Of a stretch of 20,671 bases of DNA, positions 6,515 through 15,705 are shown one piece after another (position 1 is the stretch's first letter; the number at the start of each line of letters is the position of its first letter). The stretch comes from DAOTXL01 sp034434895 (lineage in GTDB: Bacteria; Chloroflexota; Anaerolineae; JAAYZQ01): the NCBI GenBank assembly GCA_034434895.1, contig DAOTYI010000265.1:1-20671 (forward strand), in the 5' to 3' direction. A program made the position numbers and the translations under genes. The notes under the pieces were generated by a model. It did not search any database and was not told the DNA's origin. It saw only the letters and a list, made by a program, of their open reading frames with translations.

Positions 6515-6928
6515 ATGGCGGTGGATGGAGCTTCTCCGAAATCGGGGGAGGAGATTGCCGGGCAACTGGCCCGCTGGTGGCAGGAAACAGAGGCCGCCAT
6601 CCGGCGTGGACAGTCGGCACGGGCCAGGCGCTTTCTGCGCTGGATCCTGGCTGTCTGTCCTGAGGAAGAGGAAGCCTGGCTGTGGCTGGCCCGCCTGGCG
6701 ACCGACCCCGGCGAGCGGATGGACTCCCTGCGGCAGGTTTACGCCCTCCACCCTGATAGCCAGCGGGTGGTGGCTGCCCTGCGGGAAGCACGCGCTCTGC
6801 AACTCAAGTCGGCGGTGGGAGAGCTGCCCCGCCGGACCGTCCTGCTGCGCTGCCTGCCCGATCAGCGCTGTTCCGGGCCACAGAAGGCCCCTACCCGGAC
6901 GGAAGGCAACGGCCACCGCCACTCCTGA
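6515..6928 (+). CDS. Small TPR-like protein
   Basis: A 137-residue soluble protein with no enzyme motif. Residues about 10-95 form helical pairs resembling a tetratricopeptide unit: ARRFLRWILAVCPEEEEAWL (about 30-49), then WLARLATDPGERMDSLRQVY and ALHPDSQRVVAALREA. This W-L-A / A-L-x-P-D-x pattern is common in Chloroflexota proteins and suggests a protein-binding scaffold. The last 40 residues are basic and low in structure. GGAG lies 9 nt before the ATG and a promoter-like pair lies upstream. It sits between the divergent rpsB operon and the heat-shock operon. Overlapping open frames in this GC-rich stretch exist, but only this one has a recognisable protein pattern. Function unknown. Confidence 0.7.
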   Translation: MAVDGASPKSGEEIAGQLARWWQETEAAIRRGQSARARRFLRWILAVCPEEEEAWLWLARLATDPGERMDSLRQVYALHPDSQRVVAALREARALQLKSAVGELPRRTVLLRCLPDQRCSGPQKAPTRTEGNGHRHS

Positions 6929-6984
6929 CCCACCCCGCTCAAAACTACCTCCCTGCCCCCTGCCTGACTCCTGGCTTTCTTTTC

Positions 6985-7013
6985 TTGACAGCCGATGCGC
7001 TTCGTGGTATGAT
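6985..7013 (+). promoter_or_regulatory. Consensus promoter of the heat-shock operon
   Basis: TTGACA (6985-6990), exactly 17 nt, TATGAT (7008-7013). Transcription would start near 7020, just ahead of the CIRCE operator. This is a strong housekeeping promoter, as expected for an operon held down by HrcA. Confidence 0.85.
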
Positions 7014-7023
7014 GTGGGCAGAA

Positions 7024-7060
7024 GGCTGTTAGCACTCAAACAGCCAGAGTGCTAACAGCC
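7024..7060 (+). promoter_or_regulatory. CIRCE operator (HrcA binding site)
   Basis: TTAGCACTC (7029-7037), 9-nt spacer, GAGTGCTAA (7047-7055): a perfect match to the CIRCE consensus. The inverted repeat extends to 14 bp per arm (7024-7037 and 7047-7060). It lies at about +9 in the 5' leader of hrcA, so HrcA bound here would block transcription of its own operon. Confidence 0.95.
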
Positions 7061-7101
7061 TGTCCAGATACTCCACGGCCTGAACCGTGGTCAGGGAAGG
7101 G

Positions 7102-8133
7102 ATGAGCGAGTTAACGGCGCGCCAACAATTGATCCTGGGCCTGGTGGTCCGGGAATATATTGCCACCGCCCAGCCGGTCGGCTCCAGGACCATCGAGGGG
7201 TATGGCCTGGGGGTCAGCTCGGCGACCATTCGCCATGAGATGGCCCTGCTGGAGGAAAGGGGCTACCTGACCCATCCCCACACCTCGGCCGGGCGCGTAC
7301 CCACCGAGCAGGGCTACCGCTATTTCGTCGAGCGCCTGATGAGCGAGTCGCAGTTGCCCCTGGAGGAGCAGCGGACCATCCGCCACCAGTTCCACCAGGT
7401 GGGCGTGGACCTGGAGCAGTGGATGCGGCTGGCCGCCTCGGTGCTGGCCCGCACGGCCCAGTCGGCAGCGGTGGTCACCAGCCCCCGCACCGACCAGAGC
7501 TATCTCCGCCATGTAGACCTGATCTCGATCCACGAGACGATGGCTCTGTTGATCGTCGTGCTGGAAGGGGGGGTTGTCCGCCAACGGATGGTCGCCCTGG
7601 AGGAACCGCTGAGCCAGGACACCCTCACCCAGATAGCCAACCGCCTGAACGACCTGTGCATCGGCGCTTCGGCCTCGCGCGTGGCAGCCAGCCGCCACCA
7701 GGTGGGCGCCTTTGAACAACAGATCCTGGACATGGTGGCGGAGGTCATGAAACGGGTGGACGACCAGGCCGCCCTGGACCTTTACCGCGATGGGCTGATC
7801 AACATCCTGCACCAGCCTGAATTCAGCGGGCCGGAAAGCGCCCGCCAGGTGATCCGCGTGTTGGAGGATAAAACCCTGCTGGAAAAGTTGCTGACCGAAA
7901 TGCTGGCGGTCGGCGGCGTCCAGGTCATTATCGGCGGCGAAGGGCGTTGGGAGGAGTTGAGAGAGTGCAGCCTGGTGGTCTCGCCCTATGGCGTGACCGG
8001 GGCGACCGGGGCACTGGGCGTGATGGGGCCCATGCGCATGCCCTACAACCGCGCCATCTCGACGGTACGCTACGTGGCCGGGCTGTTGAGCGATCTGTTC
8101 CGCGAGCTATATGGCGGGGCCGGTGAGCAATGA
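7102..8133 (+). CDS. hrcA: Heat-inducible transcription repressor HrcA
   Basis: HrcA represses the class I heat-shock operon by binding CIRCE and is kept active by chaperonin in known systems. The protein has 343 residues from ATG 7102. I prefer this to the upstream GTG at 7087 because AGGGAAGG lies directly before the ATG and the family usually starts just before ELTARQQLILGLVVREYIAT. Seen are the N-terminal winged helix (GSRTIEGYGLGVSSATIRHEMALLEERGYL), the GAF-like middle, and the C-terminal block ECSLVVSPYGVTGATGALGV with GPMRMPYNRAISTVRYVAGL. It is the first gene of hrcA-grpE-dnaK-dnaJ, with CIRCE in its leader. Confidence 0.96.
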   Translation: MSELTARQQLILGLVVREYIATAQPVGSRTIEGYGLGVSSATIRHEMALLEERGYLTHPHTSAGRVPTEQGYRYFVERLMSESQLPLEEQRTIRHQFHQVGVDLEQWMRLAASVLARTAQSAAVVTSPRTDQSYLRHVDLISIHETMALLIVVLEGGVVRQRMVALEEPLSQDTLTQIANRLNDLCIGASASRVAASRHQVGAFEQQILDMVAEVMKRVDDQAALDLYRDGLINILHQPEFSGPESARQVIRVLEDKTLLEKLLTEMLAVGGVQVIIGGEGRWEELRECSLVVSPYGVTGATGALGVMGPMRMPYNRAISTVRYVAGLLSDLFRELYGGAGEQ

Positions 8134-8161
8134 CCAATCGTCAATCGTGAGGAGCGGAAAC

Positions 8162-8785
8162 ATGACAGACGAACAGAACCGCGTGGTGGAGGAGGCTGTT
8201 GAATCTCAACCGGAGCTTCCTGAGGAGGTGCCGGAGGAGGCAGCGGCACCGGCCGGGGAAGCGGATGAACTGACGGCGTTAAAACAACAGTTGGAAGAAA
8301 CAAAAGCCAGAGAAGCGGAATATCTGGATGGCTGGCGGCGGGCCAGAGCCGAGCTGGCCAACGCCCGCAAGAGGTTCGAGCGGGAGCAGGAGCAAGCCTA
8401 TGCCAACGCCAAAGCCTATGTGCTGGCCCGCCTGTTGCCGATTGTGGATGACCTGGAACGGGCTTTTGCGACCCTGCCCTCCAACCTGTCGGGCCTGACC
8501 TGGATCGGGGGGGTGCTCTTGATCCAGCGCAAGCTGCAAATGCTGCTGGAACAGGAAGGGGTGACGCCGATCGAAGCGGAGGGCCAGCCCTTTGACCCCC
8601 TCCTGCACCAGGCGATCACCCACGAACCTTCAGACACTGTGCCGGAGGGCCATATCATCAGCGAGTTACAACGGGGCTACCGCCTGGGCGATCAGGTGTT
8701 GCGCCCCAGCATGGTCCGCGTCTCGTCCGGGCCTCCCCCTGCACCCGAAGGTGAGGCAGAGGCCGAAGTTGAGCCCACTATCTAA
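8162..8785 (+). CDS. grpE: Nucleotide exchange factor GrpE
   Basis: GrpE releases ADP from DnaK and acts as a dimer. The 207-residue protein starts with an acidic low-complexity region, then a long coiled coil (about residues 35-85: LTALKQQLEETKAREAEYLD, GWRRARAELANARKRFEREQ), then the four-helix and beta-wing part with LPIVDDLERAF and FDPLLHQAI. The end GYRLGDQVLRPSMVRVSSG is the family signature. ATG 8162 is chosen because GAGGAG (8149-8154) precedes it by 7 nt; the frame is open further up to 8111 but that would overlap hrcA without a site. Confidence 0.95.
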   Translation: MTDEQNRVVEEAVESQPELPEEVPEEAAAPAGEADELTALKQQLEETKAREAEYLDGWRRARAELANARKRFEREQEQAYANAKAYVLARLLPIVDDLERAFATLPSNLSGLTWIGGVLLIQRKLQMLLEQEGVTPIEAEGQPFDPLLHQAITHEPSDTVPEGHIISELQRGYRLGDQVLRPSMVRVSSGPPPAPEGEAEAEVEPTI

Positions 8786-8818
8786 TATCGAATCTCTGAT
8801 TGGGAAGGAGATGAAATC

Positions 8819-10711
<1,893 letters not shown>

Positions 10712-10778
10712 GACCTCACCCCATCCCCCAACCCTCTTCCGGGCCAGGGGGTAGGGGTGAGGTCAAATCGAACATGGT
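10712..10778. repeat. Palindromic repeat family A, copy 2, between dnaK and dnaJ
   Basis: 53-bp core with perfect 11-bp arms GACCTCACCCC (10712-10722) and GGGGTGAGGTC (10754-10764), plus 5 inner pairs after a 2x2 mismatch, and a 17-nt loop. Same length, orientation and arms as the copy at 6222-6274. It begins one base after the dnaK stop and ends about 20 nt before the dnaJ ATG. In RNA it would fold right ahead of dnaJ. No T-run follows, so it is not a plain terminator. Confidence 0.85.
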
Positions 10779-10783
10779 ACAAG

Positions 10784-11905
10784 ATGAGCGCCAAGCGAGA
10801 TTATTACACCGTCCTGGGGGTTGATCGGCAGGCGACGGAGGAGGAGATCAAAAAGGCGTTCCGTCGCCTGGCCCGTCAGTACCACCCCGACGTGAACAAG
10901 AGCCCCGACGCCGAGGCTCGCTTCAAGGAGATCAACGAAGCCTACGAGGTCCTCTCTGACCGGGAAAAGCGGGCCATGTACGACCGCTTTGGCCATGCCG
11001 GACCCCAGGCCGGTTTTGGAGGCTTTGGCGACTTTGGCTTCGGCGGCTTCGAGGACCTGTTCGAGAGCTTTTTCGGTGGGATGAGGGCCGGCCCGGCTGC
11101 CCGTCAGGGACCCGCCCGGGGTGCAGACCTGCGCTATGACCTGACGATCGAGTTTGCAGAAGCGATCTTTGGCTGCGAAAAAGAGATCGTCGTTCCCCGC
11201 CATGAAACCTGTCCCCAGTGTCAGGGCAGCGGAGCCGAACCGGGCACCCAGCCTCTGCGCTGCCCACAGTGCAACGGCACCGGCGAGGTGCGTCGCCAGC
11301 AACAGACCTTCCTGGGCTCCTTCATCCAGGTGACCACCTGCCCCCGCTGCCATGGTGAGCGGGAAATCGTCACCACCCCCTGCACCCAATGCCGGGGCCA
11401 GAAGGTGGTCCAGGTGGAACGACCTATCCTGGTCAAAATCCCGGCCGGGGTGGACGAGAATACCCGCATCCGACTGGCTGGCGAGGGGGAGCCGGGAACA
11501 CGGGGTGGCCCGCCCGGCAATCTGTACGTCGTGGTCCACGTCAAGCCCCATCCCTACTTCCACCGCCAGGAGAACGACATCATCATGGAGCTGGGCATCA
11601 ACATTGCCCAGGCCGCCCTTGGCGACCGGATCCTCGTCCCCACCCTCGACGGCGACGAAGAACTGACCATCCCGCCCGGCACCCAGACCGGCGAGCTGTT
11701 TCGCCTGCGGGGCAAGGGGGTACCCTATCTGCGCCGCAACGGCCGTGGCGACCAGCTGGTCGTGGTCCGCGTCCTGACCCCTACCCGATTAACGCCGAAA
11801 CAGAAAGAACTGCTGCGGGAGCTGGGCAAGACCCTGGGCAAAGAGGTCATCCAGGAGCCGGAAAAGAACTTTTTTGACCGGGTCAAGGAAGCGTTTGGCG
11901 CGTGA
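10784..11905 (+). CDS. dnaJ: Chaperone protein DnaJ (Hsp40)
   Basis: DnaJ delivers substrates to DnaK and stimulates its ATPase. The 373-residue protein (from ATG 10784) has the J domain with HPD (YHPDVNKSPDAEARFKEINE), a short Gly/Phe region (GFGGFGDFGFGGFEDLFESF), four zinc-binding repeats (CPQCQGSG, CPQCNGTG, CPRCHGER, CTQCRGQK), and the C-terminal domains ending in the usual Arg/Lys-rich helix. No clear ribosome site precedes the ATG. An in-frame GTG at 10757 lies inside the palindromic repeat with a G-rich stretch before it and would add 9 residues, so the start is not certain. Confidence 0.95.
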   Translation: MSAKRDYYTVLGVDRQATEEEIKKAFRRLARQYHPDVNKSPDAEARFKEINEAYEVLSDREKRAMYDRFGHAGPQAGFGGFGDFGFGGFEDLFESFFGGMRAGPAARQGPARGADLRYDLTIEFAEAIFGCEKEIVVPRHETCPQCQGSGAEPGTQPLRCPQCNGTGEVRRQQQTFLGSFIQVTTCPRCHGEREIVTTPCTQCRGQKVVQVERPILVKIPAGVDENTRIRLAGEGEPGTRGGPPGNLYVVVHVKPHPYFHRQENDIIMELGINIAQAALGDRILVPTLDGDEELTIPPGTQTGELFRLRGKGVPYLRRNGRGDQLVVVRVLTPTRLTPKQKELLRELGKTLGKEVIQEPEKNFFDRVKEAFGA

Positions 11906-12085
11906 GGCAGGCCGCCTGCCGAGGCGGATAACAGCCTGTCCGAAAAACCAGGGGAAGTGTCATCCTCCTCCAGGTTGTCAGAACCTGCGGCAGGGTTCCG
12001 GACAGGCTAAGTGCCTGTCCGAAAAACTGTAAGGCAGGCTTTCCAGCCTGCCTGGAAAGGCTGTCCTCCACCTATCTCGGATAGG
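11906..12085. repeat. Hairpin-rich spacer between dnaJ and the HEPN gene
   Basis: About 200 nt without a gene, packed with inverted repeats: GGCAGG/CCTGCC (11906-11920); CGGACAGGC (11999-12007)/GCCTGTCCG (12013-12021) with a 5-nt loop; AGGCAGGCT (12032-12040)/AGCCTGCCT (12045-12053); CCTATC/GATAGG (12071-12085). The 15-nt direct repeat GCCTGTCCGAAAAAC occurs at 11934-11948 and 12013-12027, and AGCCTGTCCG (11933-11942) also pairs with 11999-12008. No transposase remnant is visible. It could be a mobile-repeat cluster or a structured RNA region. Confidence 0.75.
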
Positions 12086-12104
12086 CTCCAAGAGGGAGAC
12101 GATC

Positions 12105-12497
12105 ATGCGTGAAGAGTCAGCCAGTTGGTGGCAACAGGCGATAGAGGATCTACACACGGCCGAGATGCTGGCCGAGGCCGGACGGCACTATGCCTGTGCC
12201 TTTTTCTGCCAACAGGCAGCAGAGAAGGCGGTCAAAGCTCTGTTTATTGAGCGCCAACGCCAGCCAGCACCGCCCACCCATACCCTGCCAACTTTGGGAC
12301 AGGCGGTGGGAGCGTCGTCCCCTCTGATGTCGGCCCTGCGGCGGCTGAACCTGGCCTACGTCACCACCCGTTATCCGGATGCTGCTAACGGCATCCCGGC
12401 CCAGATGTATGATGAAGAAACCAGCACCATGCACCTGACCGATGCACGGCAGGTGGTGGCCTGGGTCAGGGAGCACCTGGAGTGGGAGACCGGATGA
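12105..12497 (+). CDS. HEPN-domain protein (probable toxin or partner of MNT)
   Basis: A 130-residue all-helical HEPN protein. HEPN proteins paired with a minimal nucleotidyltransferase form a known two-gene module, in studied cases a toxin-antitoxin system where HEPN is an RNase and MNT silences it by adding nucleotides. Family features: MREESASWWQQAIEDLHTAE (1-20), YACAFFCQQAAEKAVKALFI (29-48), a middle THTL and VTTRYPDAANG. A candidate RNase motif R-x6-H is R52 to H59; its role is uncertain. GAGGGAG lies 6 nt before the ATG. The stop overlaps the next start by four bases (ATGA). It stands between dnaJ and prmA, where other bacteria usually have no gene. Confidence 0.88.
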   Translation: MREESASWWQQAIEDLHTAEMLAEAGRHYACAFFCQQAAEKAVKALFIERQRQPAPPTHTLPTLGQAVGASSPLMSALRRLNLAYVTTRYPDAANGIPAQMYDEETSTMHLTDARQVVAWVREHLEWETG

Positions 12498-12832
12498 CGG
12501 ACAAGAGGGAAAATCGGCTACCGGTTGACCCTGTGGTGGTCGAGTTTGCACAACGGCTGAGCAAGGTGCTCCACCTGGAGAAACTGATCCTGTTTGGTTC
12601 ACGGGCACGGGGCGACCATCTGATCACCAGCGACTATGATTTTATCATCGTTTCAGAGGATTTCGAGGGCAAGCCATTCATCCAGCGGGGGCTTGTCCTC
12701 TATGATCTCTGGACCGCCGATGAAGGGTTCGATGCGCTGTGCTACACGCCGCAAGAGTTTGAGCGGAAGCGACGCCAATTGTGCATCGTGCAAACTGCCA
12801 TCAACGGGGGAATCGAGGTTGAATTGGCTTGA
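12494..12832 (+). CDS. Minimal nucleotidyltransferase (MNT) of the HEPN/MNT pair
   Basis: A 112-residue polymerase-beta-like nucleotidyltransferase. The motif G-S-x10-D-x-D is complete (G35, S36, D47, D49: GSRARGDHLITSDYD), and a third acidic residue is likely D80 (FDALCYTPQEF). So it looks catalytically intact. In characterised pairs the MNT protein acts as antitoxin by AMPylating HEPN; that role is inferred here. GGGAG lies 5 nt before the ATG, which overlaps the HEPN stop. An earlier GTG at 12482 is in frame but less likely. The 3' end overlaps the start of prmA by 14 nt. Confidence 0.88.
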   Translation: MTDKRENRLPVDPVVVEFAQRLSKVLHLEKLILFGSRARGDHLITSDYDFIIVSEDFEGKPFIQRGLVLYDLWTADEGFDALCYTPQEFERKRRQLCIVQTAINGGIEVELA

Positions 12833-13769
12833 AATCAGCGTCGAGACCGACGGCGAAGCAGCCGAAGCCGTGGCTCGGCTTTTTGGGCAGCATGGCCAAG
12901 GCGGAGTAGCCGTCGAGGTCCCCGCCGACTGCCTGGAGCATGAGCTGCCGGCACTGCCCCCACCCACCCGGGTGATCGTCAAGACCTATCTGCCCCTGGA
13001 TGGCACGGCCGACCAGGGGCGGCAGCGGCTGGAGGAGGGGCTGTGGCACCTGAGGCAGCTCTATCCCATCCCCGAACCGGTCATCCGCTCGCTTCGAGAG
13101 GAGGATTGGGCCGAAGCCTGGAAGCGGCACTACCACTGCCAACGGATTGGACGGCGCACCGTTATCGTCCCGGCCTGGGAAGAGTATGCCCCGCTCCCCG
13201 GCGAAGTGGTTCTCCGCCTGGAGCCGGGGATGGCCTTTGGCACAGGGCTCCACCCCACCACCCGCCTTTGCCTTCAAGCATTGGAGAGGCATCTGGTGCC
13301 GGGTTGCACCGTGCTGGACGTGGGGACCGGCTCAGGGGTGCTGGCCATTGCGGCTGCCAGACAGGGCGCGCAGGCCGTGCTGGCCCTGGATGCCGACCCT
13401 CTGGCCGTCGCTGTGGCCAGGGAAAATGTAGCCCGCAACGACGTGGCTGCCATCGTCACCGTGCGGCACGGCTCGCTGCCCGGCGGGGAGGCTGTGCCCC
13501 TGCACTTTGTAGCCCAGGGACCGTTGGACCTGTTGGCTGTCGGCCAGTTCGACCTGATCCTGGTCAACATCCTGGCCCCGGTGATCACCGGCATGGCCCC
13601 GGCCCTGGCAGCCCGACTCGCACCCGGCGGGCGGCTGATCGCCGCCGGGTTGATTGATAGCCAGGAAGCGGAAGTGACCCAGGCGTTTCAGGCTCACGGC
13701 TTGCAGGTCATCGAGCGGGTCCAGGAGAACGATTGGGTACTGCTGGTGGCACAAAGGGGCGAGGAGTGA
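12819..13769 (+). CDS. prmA: Ribosomal protein L11 methyltransferase
   Basis: PrmA trimethylates ribosomal protein L11 with S-adenosylmethionine. The 316 residues fit the family: N-terminal L11-binding domain (NWLEISVETDGEAAEAVARL), linker with WAEAWKRHYH, GMAFGTGLHPTTRLCLQALE, SAM motif I VLDVGTGSGVLAIAAARQGA, and the active-site loop LVNILAPVI. No ATG gives a family-like start; the TTG at 12819 gives (M)NWLEISVETDG, which matches known PrmA starts, with GGGGGAA about 7 nt upstream. It thus starts inside the MNT gene, and translation is probably coupled. dnaJ-prmA-rsmE is a frequent order, here interrupted by HEPN/MNT. Confidence 0.93.
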   Translation: MNWLEISVETDGEAAEAVARLFGQHGQGGVAVEVPADCLEHELPALPPPTRVIVKTYLPLDGTADQGRQRLEEGLWHLRQLYPIPEPVIRSLREEDWAEAWKRHYHCQRIGRRTVIVPAWEEYAPLPGEVVLRLEPGMAFGTGLHPTTRLCLQALERHLVPGCTVLDVGTGSGVLAIAAARQGAQAVLALDADPLAVAVARENVARNDVAAIVTVRHGSLPGGEAVPLHFVAQGPLDLLAVGQFDLILVNILAPVITGMAPALAARLAPGGRLIAAGLIDSQEAEVTQAFQAHGLQVIERVQENDWVLLVAQRGEE

Positions 13770-14530
13770 TGCACCGTTTTTTCATTCCATCCGATTGGAT
13801 TCAGGGCAACTCGGTGACCATCACCGGCCCGCAGGCCCATCAGATGGCCCGCGTGTTGCGCCTGCGCCCCGGCCAGGAGGTGATCATCCTCGACAACTCT
13901 GGCTGGGAGATCGAGGTGCGGCTGGTGACCGTGGAGCGACAGGCCGTGACCGGTGAAGTGCTGCACCGGCGGCTGGCCGGCGGCGAACCCCGGACCAAGA
14001 TCAGCCTCTACCAGGGGGTGCTCAAGAGCAACCACTTTGAGTTTGTCCTGCAAAAGGGCACCGAGCTGGGGGTGGTCGAGTTCATACCGCTGATCGCCGA
14101 GCGGTGTGTGGTCTCGGACCTGACAGCGGTGGAGAACAAGCGCCCCCGCTGGGAGCGGATCATTCAGGAGGCGGCGGAGCAGGCCCGTCGAGGGCGAAAG
14201 CCGGTGCTGCGGTCGGCGGTGCTCTTTCCCCAGGCGTGCGAACGGGCCAGGCAGGCCGGCGGACTGGCGCTGATCCCCTGGGAGGAGGAAGGGCAAGCTA
14301 ATCTGCGCGACCTGCTGCGCACCCCCCCGCCGGGTCATCAACGGCGTTGGCCACCGTTCACCATCCACCTGTTCATCGGGCCCGAAGGGGGCTTTACCCG
14401 CGATGAAGTGGCCCTGGCCCGACACTATGGCCTGGCCCCGTTGACACTGGGACGGCGCATCCTCCGCGCCGAGACAGCCGGGTTGGCCGCGGCCGCGGCC
14501 GTCCTCTATGAGCTGGGCGACCTGGAGTGA
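13769..14530 (+). CDS. rsmE: 16S rRNA m3U1498 methyltransferase
   Basis: RsmE methylates N3 of U1498 in 16S rRNA, in the decoding region. The 253-residue protein has the N-terminal PUA-like part (MHRFFIPSDW, ITGPQAHQMARVLRLRPGQ) and the C-terminal SPOUT knot: YQGVLKSNHFEFVLQKGTEL, GVVEFIPLIAERCVV, IGPEGGFTRDEVALARHYGL, and LGRRILRAETAGLAAAAAVL. The ATG shares one base with the prmA stop (TGATG), and GAGGAG lies directly upstream inside prmA, so translation is coupled. It is the last gene of the chaperone operon as drawn here. Confidence 0.96.
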   Translation: MHRFFIPSDWIQGNSVTITGPQAHQMARVLRLRPGQEVIILDNSGWEIEVRLVTVERQAVTGEVLHRRLAGGEPRTKISLYQGVLKSNHFEFVLQKGTELGVVEFIPLIAERCVVSDLTAVENKRPRWERIIQEAAEQARRGRKPVLRSAVLFPQACERARQAGGLALIPWEEEGQANLRDLLRTPPPGHQRRWPPFTIHLFIGPEGGFTRDEVALARHYGLAPLTLGRRILRAETAGLAAAAAVLYELGDLE

Positions 14531-14592
14531 CGTTCCGGCTCTGTAAGCCGCTCTTTCCACCTGCCGATCCCGACCGTTGAGGAGTCTGCTCC

Positions 14593-15705
14593 ATGATGTC
14601 ACTGCGTCGCACGGCAGCCATTGTGCGCAAGGAGATGCTGCACATCAGCCGCGATCCGCGTCACCTCTTCCTGGTCACCCTCTCACCGGCCTTCCTGCTT
14701 TTTCTGCTCTCCTACATCTTTTCCTTTGAGGTACACCAGCTCAGCCTGGCGGTGCTGGACCTGGACCGCAGCCCCCTGTCCCGCCGCTATCTGGCCAGCC
14801 TGACCGCCGACCGGGAGCTGAGGCTGACCCATGCCGTGGACCGGTATGAAGCCATCTTACCCCTGCTGGTGGACGGCCAGGCCGACGGGGCGCTGATCAT
14901 CCCGCCCGGCTTTGCCGAGGCCGTCCAGCGCGGCCAGCCGGCCCAGGTCCAGGCTGTGGTGGATGGCACCGACCCTTTTGCCGCCAGCCAGGCCCTCGCT
15001 GCCCTGAGCAGCCGGTCGGGGATGTTTGTAGCCGGCACGGCCGGCCAACCGGTCAGGAGCAAACCGATAGAGGTGCGCAGCCAGGTGTGGTACAACGCCG
15101 GCCTGGAATCGCTGTTGAGCATGGTGCCGGGCCTGCTGGCCATTGTGCTGGTCATGCCCACCCTGGCTCTGGCTCTGGCCCTGACCCGCGAAAAGGAGAG
15201 TGGCACCCTGGAGGGGCTGATGGTCACCCCGATATCGGGGCCGGAATATATCGCCGGCAAGCTGCTGGCCTATCTCGGCACCGGCCTGATAAGCACCATC
15301 CTGGCCTCGCTGGTGGCCGTGCTGTGGTTCCGGGTACCCTTTCGCGGCAGCTTCCCGCTCTACCTGCTGCTGGCCGGAATCTATTTCCTGGCCTGTATGG
15401 GGGTGACGGTGCTCATCGGCAGCTTTGTCAGGAGCCAACAGACGGCCATGTTTGCCGTCCTCCTGATCTTTATCGTCCCCAGCTTTTTCCTGGCCGGGCT
15501 GATCAACCCGGTGAGCACCGAATCGTTGCCTTCCCTGCTCACCTCCTATGCTCTGCCCACCACCCATTTTGTCCAGATCAGCCGCATCCTGTTCCTGAAA
15601 GGGTTGGGGCTGGCTGCTGTGGCCCGGCCGGCTCTCATTCTGGCGGGCATGGGGCCTGGCGCGCTGGCCATCAGCCTGTGCCTGTTCAGGAAAAAGGTGG
15701 CCTGA
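14593..15705 (+). CDS. ABC-2 type permease (first of tandem pair)
   Basis: A 370-residue membrane subunit of an ABC exporter of the ABC-2 family (YhhJ/YbhR-like). One membrane segment lies at about 25-45 (LFLVTLSPAFLLFLLSYIFS), then a large extracytoplasmic domain (about 50-170, with LSLAVLDLDRSPLSRRYLAS and ALIIPPGFAEA), then about five segments in the C-terminal half, with the coupling signature REKESGTLEGLMVTPISG. GAGGAG lies before the ATG. It follows rsmE by 62 nt without a clear terminator. No ATP-binding protein is encoded near it. The substrate cannot be told; relatives export drugs or other small molecules. Confidence 0.93.
   Translation: MMSLRRTAAIVRKEMLHISRDPRHLFLVTLSPAFLLFLLSYIFSFEVHQLSLAVLDLDRSPLSRRYLASLTADRELRLTHAVDRYEAILPLLVDGQADGALIIPPGFAEAVQRGQPAQVQAVVDGTDPFAASQALAALSSRSGMFVAGTAGQPVRSKPIEVRSQVWYNAGLESLLSMVPGLLAIVLVMPTLALALALTREKESGTLEGLMVTPISGPEYIAGKLLAYLGTGLISTILASLVAVLWFRVPFRGSFPLYLLLAGIYFLACMGVTVLIGSFVRSQQTAMFAVLLIFIVPSFFLAGLINPVSTESLPSLLTSYALPTTHFVQISRILFLKGLGLAAVARPALILAGMGPGALAISLCLFRKKVA

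Noticed and set aside
6414..7055. Alternative 213-codon frame overlapping the TPR-like gene
   Set aside because: It runs into the promoter and CIRCE of the heat-shock operon and shows no protein pattern, whereas the frame from 6515 has TPR-like helices.
7087..7101. GTG start for hrcA at 7087
   Set aside because: No ribosome site before it and five extra residues not seen in the family; ATG 7102 has AGGGAAGG directly upstream.
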